From: Tetrapisispora phaffii CBS 4417
Taxonomy: Eukaryota; Ascomycota; Saccharomycetes; Saccharomycetales; Saccharomycetaceae
DNA length: 64,000 nt
Assembly (NCBI RefSeq): GCF_000236905.1
Contig: NC_016523.1
Coordinates: 372,001-436,000, forward strand
Direction: 5' to 3'
This document shows, in pieces, positions 58,578 to 64,000 of this stretch; the stretch's first letter is position 1, and every line of letters begins with the position of its first letter. The position numbers were made by a program, and so were the translations under genes. The notes under the pieces are model-generated. The model was not told where the DNA came from, made no database searches, and saw only the letters and a program-made list of their open reading frames with translations.

Positions 58578-60722
58578 ATGTCGCAACTAATTACTGTCGC
58601 TACTTGTAATCTGAATCAATGGGCATTGGATTTTGAAGGTAACAGGGACCGTATCTTAGAGTCCATTAAGATCGCTAAACAAAAAGGTGCAAGACTTCGT
58701 GTTGGTCCAGAATTAGAAATCACTGGTTATGGTTGTTTAGACCATTTCTTAGAGAGTGATGTGTGTTTGCATTCATGGGAGATGTATGCTCAAATTATTA
58801 AGTCTCCAGAAACACATGATATATTATTAGATATTGGTATGCCAGTATTATATAAAAATGTCCGTTATAATTGTCGTTTGATATCATTGGATGGAAAGAT
58901 TTTAGTCATAAGACCAAAAATTTGGTTAGCTAATGATGGTAATTACCGTGAAATGAGATTCTTCACTCCATGGTTGAAACCTGGTCATGTAGAAGAATTC
59001 AAATTACCACCTGAAATTCAAAAGATTACACAACAGGTGTATGTACCATTTGGTGATGCGGTAGTTAACACTGTAGATACCACAATTGGAGCTGAAACAT
59101 GCGAGGAGTTATTTACTCCTCAAACCCCAACAATTGCAATGTCTTTGGATGGTGTTGAAATAATCACTAACTCATCCGGTTCACATCATGAATTACGTAA
59201 ATTAAACAAGAGATTGGATTTAATCTTAAATGCTACTAGTCGTTGTGGTGGTATTTATTTGTATGCTAATCAACGTGGTTGTGATGGTGACAGACTATAT
59301 TATGATGGTTGTGCACTAATTGCAGTCAACGGTAAAATTGTAGCTCAAGGTTCTCAATTTTCTTTGAATGATGTTGAAGTTGTTACTGCCACTGTTGATC
59401 TAGAAGATGTTAGAAATTACAGAGCTGCCATCATGTCCCGTGGGATGCAGGCAACTTTGAATGAAGTTAAATTTAAAAGAGTTGATGTTGATTTTGAATT
59501 AGCTCCAATGGCAACACGATTTGATCCATCTATCTCACCATCAAAAACGCATGATCCATTTTACCATTTGCCTGAAGAAGAAATTGCTTTAGGTCCAGCA
59601 TGTTGGATGTGGGACTACTTAAGAAGATCTAATGGTACTGGTTTCTTTTTACCTCTATCTGGTGGTATAGATTCGTGTGCAACTGCAGTCATTGTTTATT
59701 CAATGTGTAACTTAGTTGTCAATGCTGCACTGGAAGGTAATCAGCAAGTCATTAAAGATGCCATTAAAATTACAAGAAGTGATGAAAATTGGATTCCTTC
59801 CGATCCTGTTGAATTAGCCAGCAAATTATTTCACACATGTTTTATGGGTACTGAAAACTCATCAACTGAAACGCGTAGTAGAGCTAAGGAGTTAGCTCAA
59901 CGTGTTGGTTCATACCACGTAGATTTGAATATGGATGTGCTAGTATCCAGTACTGTTAGCCTTTTTGAAGTTGCTACTGGTAAAAAACCAATTTTCAAAA
60001 TATTTGGTGGTTCACAGATTGAAAATCTTGCTCTACAGAATATTCAAGCTCGTTTAAGAATGGTAATTGCTTATCTCTTTGCGCAATTATTACCTTGGGT
60101 CCGTAATATTCCAAATTCAGGTGGTTTACTTGTTTTAGGTAGTGCTAATGTTGACGAATGTTTAAGAGGTTACCTAACTAAATATGATTGCTCCTCCGCT
60201 GATATTAACCCAATTGGTGGTATTTCGAAAACGGATCTTAAAAGGTTTATTGCATACTCTGCCAACAAATATGAGATGCCAATTTTGACAGATTTCTTAA
60301 ATGCAACACCAACTGCCGAATTAGAACCAATAACTAAGGAGTACGTTCAATCTGATGAAGCTGATATGGGAATGACATACGAAGAGTTAAGTGCTTTTGG
60401 GGCTTTACGTAAGGTAGAAAAATGTGGTCCTTATTCAATGTTCTTAAAGTTACTTCACGAGTGGACTCCAAGATTAACACCAGCACAAGTTGCCGAAAAA
60501 GTGAAGAAGTTCTTCTTTTTCTATGCCATCAATAGACATAAGCAAACTGTGCTAACACCAAGTTACCATGCAGAAAATTACTCCCCCGATGATAACAGAT
60601 TTGATTTGAGACCATTTTTGATTAACCCGAGATTCACTTGGGCCTCCAAGAAGATCGCTGAAGTAGTAGCTCAATGCGAACATAAAACCGACAAGGAATT
60701 GAACATCATGTCCATTGATTAA
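58578..60722 (+). CDS. QNS1: QNS1, glutamine-dependent NAD+ synthetase
   Basis: A 714-residue enzyme equal in length to S. cerevisiae Qns1 (YHR074W). It amidates deamido-NAD to NAD, the last step shared by de novo and salvage routes. The N-terminal nitrilase-type glutaminase domain (1 to about 300) has its full triad, E45 ([10 protein letters not shown]), K114 (RPKIWLAND) and C175 (GAETCEELF). The C-terminal synthetase domain has the ATP pyrophosphatase P-loop [11 protein letters not shown] (about 359-369) and the later [20 protein letters not shown]. All key residues are present. The gene is essential in S. cerevisiae. Confidence 0.97.
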   Translation: MSQLITVATCNLNQWALDFEGNRDRILESIKIAKQKGARLRVGPELEITGYGCLDHFLESDVCLHSWEMYAQIIKSPETHDILLDIGMPVLYKNVRYNCRLISLDGKILVIRPKIWLANDGNYREMRFFTPWLKPGHVEEFKLPPEIQKITQQVYVPFGDAVVNTVDTTIGAETCEELFTPQTPTIAMSLDGVEIITNSSGSHHELRKLNKRLDLILNATSRCGGIYLYANQRGCDGDRLYYDGCALIAVNGKIVAQGSQFSLNDVEVVTATVDLEDVRNYRAAIMSRGMQATLNEVKFKRVDVDFELAPMATRFDPSISPSKTHDPFYHLPEEEIALGPACWMWDYLRRSNGTGFFLPLSGGIDSCATAVIVYSMCNLVVNAALEGNQQVIKDAIKITRSDENWIPSDPVELASKLFHTCFMGTENSSTETRSRAKELAQRVGSYHVDLNMDVLVSSTVSLFEVATGKKPIFKIFGGSQIENLALQNIQARLRMVIAYLFAQLLPWVRNIPNSGGLLVLGSANVDECLRGYLTKYDCSSADINPIGGISKTDLKRFIAYSANKYEMPILTDFLNATPTAELEPITKEYVQSDEADMGMTYEELSAFGALRKVEKCGPYSMFLKLLHEWTPRLTPAQVAEKVKKFFFFYAINRHKQTVLTPSYHAENYSPDDNRFDLRPFLINPRFTWASKKIAEVVAQCEHKTDKELNIMSID

Positions 60723-61196
60723 TTACTACGATAGAGAGTGATAGCATATAACATTATTTAACATTATATTAGAACTGTATTTATAAAATTTGTTGTTAGA
60801 GAACCCTAAAGTTCAAAACTTATATGCTGATCTAACTATATATTAAGTTAATATAATAATCTAAAGCACGAATGCAACTTACCGATATGAGGTTGATTAA
60901 ATTCATTTATTTATTTAAAAGGTTGTCATTAACATTACTGTCATTTATAAACATGTATCGTTACCCGAACACGTCTGCTTACCGTTTTCGAAATAAAATC
61001 GAATCTTTAAATTAAGATCAATTCATTATTTAGTTTTAACTATTTATAATTATTGATTAAACATTGTCTTTCGCAATTGACATTTACAATTAACTCTTAT
61101 TTGGTTAATTACAGAAATACTAACATTTCCCCTTGGTTGTTTTATAAAACAACGTAATTAAAAGAACTAAAAAGCACCCAGTTGCGTTGTTTTACC
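60723..61196. other. Intergenic QNS1 3' flank / MRPL35 promoter
   Basis: 474 bases with a Reb1 site at 60961-60967. A TACTAAC sequence (61118-61124) resembles an intron branch point but has no matching 5' splice site. Confidence 0.5.
60961..60967 (+). promoter_or_regulatory. Reb1-type site upstream of MRPL35
   Basis: TTACCCG about 235 bases before the MRPL35 ATG, the typical promoter distance. Confidence 0.5.
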
Positions 61197-62267
61197 ATGT
61201 TATCTAGATCTTTTCACACAAGTAGATTGTTAAAAAATGGTAAAGTTTGGTCAAATTTTGCCTTCAGATCTAAAAGTTTAGGTATCAATTCAGATGTTGT
61301 CAAAAAAGCTGTGCTAGATGGAATGCTGGCTTCTGGGCCTCCATCCATCAAGAGGAAATTCAACCGTACTAAATACAATTCTCCTGAAAATATTGATTCA
61401 ATGTTCAAATTGTCTTATGACTTTTTACAAAATAAAGCTGCTGCTTTATATGAAGAATTAGAGAAAATTAAAGATCCAACTTTGAAAGATGATTTATTGG
61501 TCAAAGCTGAAATAAATAATCCAGAAGTACAATATAACTTTGAATTTCACGATAAAATAGATAACGATCCAGCTATAATCGACTATGAACAACCTGTTTA
61601 CAGATATTTAGGGCGTGAAAACTGGAAATCATACCGTCAAATGCTTTTGATGCAAAGATTAGAAACACTTAAGGCAATTCCAGATACTTTACCAACATTA
61701 GAGCCAAAAGCCGACGTTCATGTGAAGTTTCCTTATTCTACAGGTATCAACAAATGGATTAACTCTGGTGAAACTCTTTCGACTTTAGCAACATCGTTAC
61801 CTCCAGTGTTTAAAGTTCAAGAATATGACTCGATCAATGTTGATAAACAATTATATACAATATTGGTTGTTAATCCTGATGTTCCAGATTTGATAAATGA
61901 TACCTATTGCACATGTTTAAACTATGGTTTAACTAACTTAAAGTTAAAGTACAACGATAATATCATTGATTTAAGAAATATTGAAAAAGAACATTCGATT
62001 ATAGCTGATTATCTACCACCAGTCCCAGAAGAAAATATTGGTCTTCAAAGATTTATTGTATGGGTCTTCAGAAATAAAGAATCAATCAATATTAATAACT
62101 TAGATATTGATAGAAATAATTTTAACATCAGAAAATTTGCTAAGGACAATGAATTAGAAGCTATTGGTAGTGAAATATGGAGAAGTGAATTTGATTCAAA
62201 CGTTTCTAAGGTCAGGGAAATGTATGGCTTACCTAAAGGTAGATTATTTACTAAAACTCGTAATTAA
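61197..62267 (+). CDS. MRPL35: MRPL35, mitochondrial large ribosomal subunit protein mL38
   Basis: A 356-residue protein matching S. cerevisiae Mrpl35 (YDR322W, 367 aa). The N-terminus MLSRSFHTSRLLKNGKVWSN is a mitochondrial presequence. Conserved stretches include KAEINNPEVQYNFEF, PVYRYLGRENWKSYRQMLLM, RLETLKAIPDTLPTLEPKAD and the PEBP-like fold (TILVVNPDVPDLINDTYCTC). Mrpl35 sits in the central protuberance and is tied to cytochrome oxidase assembly. The frame opens 5 codons earlier at TTG; ATG 61197 is the family start. Puf3-like sites follow the stop codon. Confidence 0.95.
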   Translation: MLSRSFHTSRLLKNGKVWSNFAFRSKSLGINSDVVKKAVLDGMLASGPPSIKRKFNRTKYNSPENIDSMFKLSYDFLQNKAAALYEELEKIKDPTLKDDLLVKAEINNPEVQYNFEFHDKIDNDPAIIDYEQPVYRYLGRENWKSYRQMLLMQRLETLKAIPDTLPTLEPKADVHVKFPYSTGINKWINSGETLSTLATSLPPVFKVQEYDSINVDKQLYTILVVNPDVPDLINDTYCTCLNYGLTNLKLKYNDNIIDLRNIEKEHSIIADYLPPVPEENIGLQRFIVWVFRNKESININNLDIDRNNFNIRKFAKDNELEAIGSEIWRSEFDSNVSKVREMYGLPKGRLFTKTRN

Positions 62268-62680
62268 GGATGCAATTGCTTAATAGGTATATTAAGTTAA
62301 AACCGAGCATCTCATATTCAAGAAAAACACAAGATATAATATAATTCGTTTATTGACATAACCTGCAATGTAAATAACATGTATATAATCAATTAATAAC
62401 TTTTAGATATCATATAAAAGTAGCAACAATAAACGCAATATAATTCATTCTAGAATCATAGTTTCGAATTGTCTTTGAGGTAAATATAAACTGATAAAAG
62501 GCAGAAGAGCCTCATAAATAAAAATTGTGTTATTTATTACAAGATATTATATTATTATAAAATCTTAATAAATGGGAATATTAAATAAAATAATTATAAA
62601 TTAGCAGTATTGCTCGAAGTTTTCTCTTCCTTCATTCTTCTTCTAATTACATGATTTAAAGAAATTTGATCTCAAAATAC
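62268..62680. other. Convergent 3' region MRPL35 / TIM11
   Basis: 413 bases between converging genes, mostly AT-rich. It holds the Puf3-like sites. No gene seen. Confidence 0.5.
62369..62387 (+). promoter_or_regulatory. Two Puf3-like elements in MRPL35 3' UTR
   Basis: TGTAAATA (62369-62376) and CATGTATATA (62378-62387). The second fits the full Puf3 consensus with C at -2. They lie about 100-120 nt past the stop codon of a mitoribosomal gene, a classic Puf3 target class. Confidence 0.6.
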
Positions 62681-62968
62681 TTATTCTTTTTGAGCATCGA
62701 CAAACTTCATAATTACAGATCCATAATCCAATTTAGGATCTTCCCAGTTAATATTTGTTGTATCGACATTTACAGATTTGTTCTTTTTAGTCTTATTATG
62801 TAAAGATGCATATTCTCTTTTAGCTTTTTCTATTAAATCTAGTTGAGCTTGACGTTCATGTTCCTTAGCTTTTTTAGTAGCATCCTTCTTCAAAATGAGA
62901 TCATTCTTAATACCTACAAATAAACCTAAGCCTAAGGCTGAGTATTTTAATACATTAGCGGTGGACAT
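62681..62968 (-). CDS. TIM11: TIM11 (ATP21), ATP synthase subunit e
   Basis: A 95-residue inner-membrane protein matching S. cerevisiae Tim11/Atp21 (YDR322C-A, 96 aa), needed for dimerisation of ATP synthase and crista shape. The N-terminus MSTANVLKYSALGLGLFVGI is a single transmembrane helix with a GxGLFxG motif (the GxxxG dimer interface). A charged coiled-coil region follows (about 25-60). No cleavable presequence is expected. It lies convergent to MRPL35, as in S. cerevisiae. Confidence 0.95.
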   Translation of the reverse strand: MSTANVLKYSALGLGLFVGIKNDLILKKDATKKAKEHERQAQLDLIEKAKREYASLHNKTKKNKSVNVDTTNINWEDPKLDYGSVIMKFVDAQKE

Positions 62969-63588
62969 GTCTTCTTATATAATTCACTTCTTTAACAGAT
63001 ATTACTTAGTAACTAATCAACGATTAACTTTTTACTTTTTATATATATTTTTGTAGCCAATTGTTTAAAACTATAATTAATCTCGTTATCAATGCAATTA
63101 TTAACTTCTATTGACAACTTGTAATTACTTATTACCAATAGATCTCAATGAATCTAGTTGAGTTTATAGGACTATGCCTCCTTCAGATGTTCTTTAATTC
63201 CATATGACATTAATCGATATCTCGGGAATAATAGTCGTTACAATTGGTCACCCGCAAACAGAAGGCACCGGGTAATAACATTGATTTCTAATAGTTGAAG
63301 TCTCGTATTGTATGTATTGCATATGTATATAACATCTTCCAACGTTGAGACGACGTTAATTAGTTGACAATATCATATCGAATGCGTCTACTAGATTAAT
63401 CAAGTTAACGTATACCATAGCCTCATTAATTTGATATTGGTTTTAACTACTAAATTTTAATAACGTTCATCAAATCCAATTACAATATAAATACTATAGA
63501 TAGCTAGATAGATGGAATTACGTACATGAATAATGTAAGAAGTGAATTGAAATATTATACTCTAATTTTATTCTTTTAATATTTGCAA
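62969..63588. other. TIM11 promoter / NMD2 3' flank
   Basis: 620 bases without a gene. A Reb1 site lies at 63268-63275, and a (GATA)-like short repeat near 63494-63513. Confidence 0.5.
63268..63275 (-). promoter_or_regulatory. Reb1-type site upstream of TIM11
   Basis: CCGGGTAA, the reverse complement of TTACCCGG, 300 bases upstream of the TIM11 ATG. Confidence 0.5.
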
Positions 63589-64000
63589 CTATTCATATGC
63601 TCTCTGTAAAACAATGTTTTTAATCTTTTCACGTTCATTTTTTAGTTTCTCTTCATTTTTAAGAACATTAGAAACAAATTTTACATCAGTAGGTAACACT
63701 AAGGTTCTAAATTGGGTCTTCTTACCTGCTTTTGTTAGGAATGAAAATTGGACTTTGTTTGACGTCTTAGATTCTGACACATTTCCATCATTATTTGACT
63801 TCGATAATAAAGTTTGTTTTGAAAACACTCTCCCATTTGTAATAATTGGTATATTATTTGTTGCTACCCTTTCATTCTTCCTAGAATCAACAGATTCTTG
63901 CATCAATATTTGAAATTGTTTTTCCAATTCTTGTTCTATTTTAGTTTCATCATCACCCTTTAACCTCTCCTGATATTCTTCATAAATTCTTTTCTTTTCG
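63589..64000 (-). CDS. NMD2: NMD2 (UPF2), nonsense-mediated decay factor (C-terminal part only)
   Basis: Partial gene entering from the right edge: 136 codons and the stop (TAA at 63589) are visible. The sequence reads IYEEYQERLKGDDETKIEQE, then KQFQILMQESVDSRKNERV, then VQFSFLTKAGKKTQFRTLVL and LPTDVKFVSNVLKNEEKLKN, ending KNIVLQRAYE. This is the C-terminal Upf1-binding region of Upf2/Nmd2 (YHR077C, 1089 aa). Nmd2 bridges Upf1 and Upf3 in cytoplasmic nonsense-mediated mRNA decay. The position after QNS1 (YHR074W) on the YHR track agrees, with PPE1 and PTC7 missing in between. The MIF4G domains lie outside the window. Confidence 0.88.
   Translation of the reverse strand, partial: EKKRIYEEYQERLKGDDETKIEQELEKQFQILMQESVDSRKNERVATNNIPIITNGRVFSKQTLLSKSNNDGNVSESKTSNKVQFSFLTKAGKKTQFRTLVLPTDVKFVSNVLKNEEKLKNEREKIKNIVLQRAYE

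Noticed and set aside
61118..61124. TACTAAC branch point suggesting a 5' UTR intron of MRPL35
   Set aside because: I found no GTATGT-type 5' splice site in the preceding 450 bases, and the MRPL35 coding sequence is complete from its ATG.

Overview
This 64 kb window is nuclear DNA from a budding yeast of the family Saccharomycetaceae. It is AT-rich and gene-dense. Its ORFs run uninterrupted from ATG to stop, and the order of recognisable genes matches Saccharomyces cerevisiae closely. I recognise 34 protein genes (two cut by the window edges) and one intron-containing tRNA-Phe. I see no CRISPR array, no intact transposon, no rRNA and no bacterial-type operon. Gene names were assigned by reading the translations against remembered S. 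cerevisiae proteins, without any database search.

The gene order alternates between two S. cerevisiae regions, one on chromosome IV right arm (RTT103/YDR289C to MRPL35-TIM11/YDR322) and one on chromosome VIII right arm (BRL1, RRF1, MSC7 at YHR036-039, then VMA22 to NMD2 at YHR060-077). These two regions are sisters from the ancient whole-genome duplication. Essential genes expected between them in an unduplicated ancestor, such as SRP101, CFT1, GPI11, RPP1, DAD4 and ERG7, are absent. The likely reading is a post-duplication yeast that sorted its duplicate copies differently from S. cerevisiae, as in the Vanderwaltozyma/Tetrapisispora or Kazachstania/Naumovozyma lineages. I cannot name the species.

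Layout. 1-11 kb: RTT103 (partial), MSC7, RRF1, SSD1, and a BRL1-like gene whose C-terminus looks short. 11-23 kb: DPL1, HDA2, MHR1, ATP5, BFR2, PIH1. 23-35 kb: RSC3-type regulator, HNT2, SRB7, VMA22, GIC-type Cdc42 effector, SUM1. 35-50 kb: SSZ1, TFB1, RRP3, SSF1, IPK1, DYS1, RRP4, TRM5, PCL5. 50.5-52.8 kb: tRNA-Phe and a 2.2 kb gene-poor stretch with several short inverted repeats. 52.8-64 kb: HIM1, MCM21, NOP10, ASP1, QNS1, MRPL35, TIM11 and the 3' end of NMD2.

Genes are individually promoted, but themes recur. Ribosome and snoRNP biogenesis genes (BFR2, RRP3, SSF1, NOP10 and, more weakly, SSZ1) carry PAC and RRPE motifs upstream. Several genes have Reb1-type sites. Three genes for mitochondrial translation or DNA maintenance (RRF1, MHR1, MRPL35) have Puf3-like UGUANAUA elements just past their stop codons. 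Several long frames begin at non-ATG codons, and I moved those starts to the first in-frame ATG supported by the family (MSC7, RSC3, SRB7, SSZ1, SSF1, MCM21, ASP1, MRPL35). I found no convincing new multi-gene system. The items most worth a second look are the reciprocal gene-loss pattern, the short BRL1 C-terminus, a 21-nt-arm inverted repeat upstream of MHR1, the palindrome-rich gene desert next to tRNA-Phe, and a small ORF overlapping the MHR1 stop.
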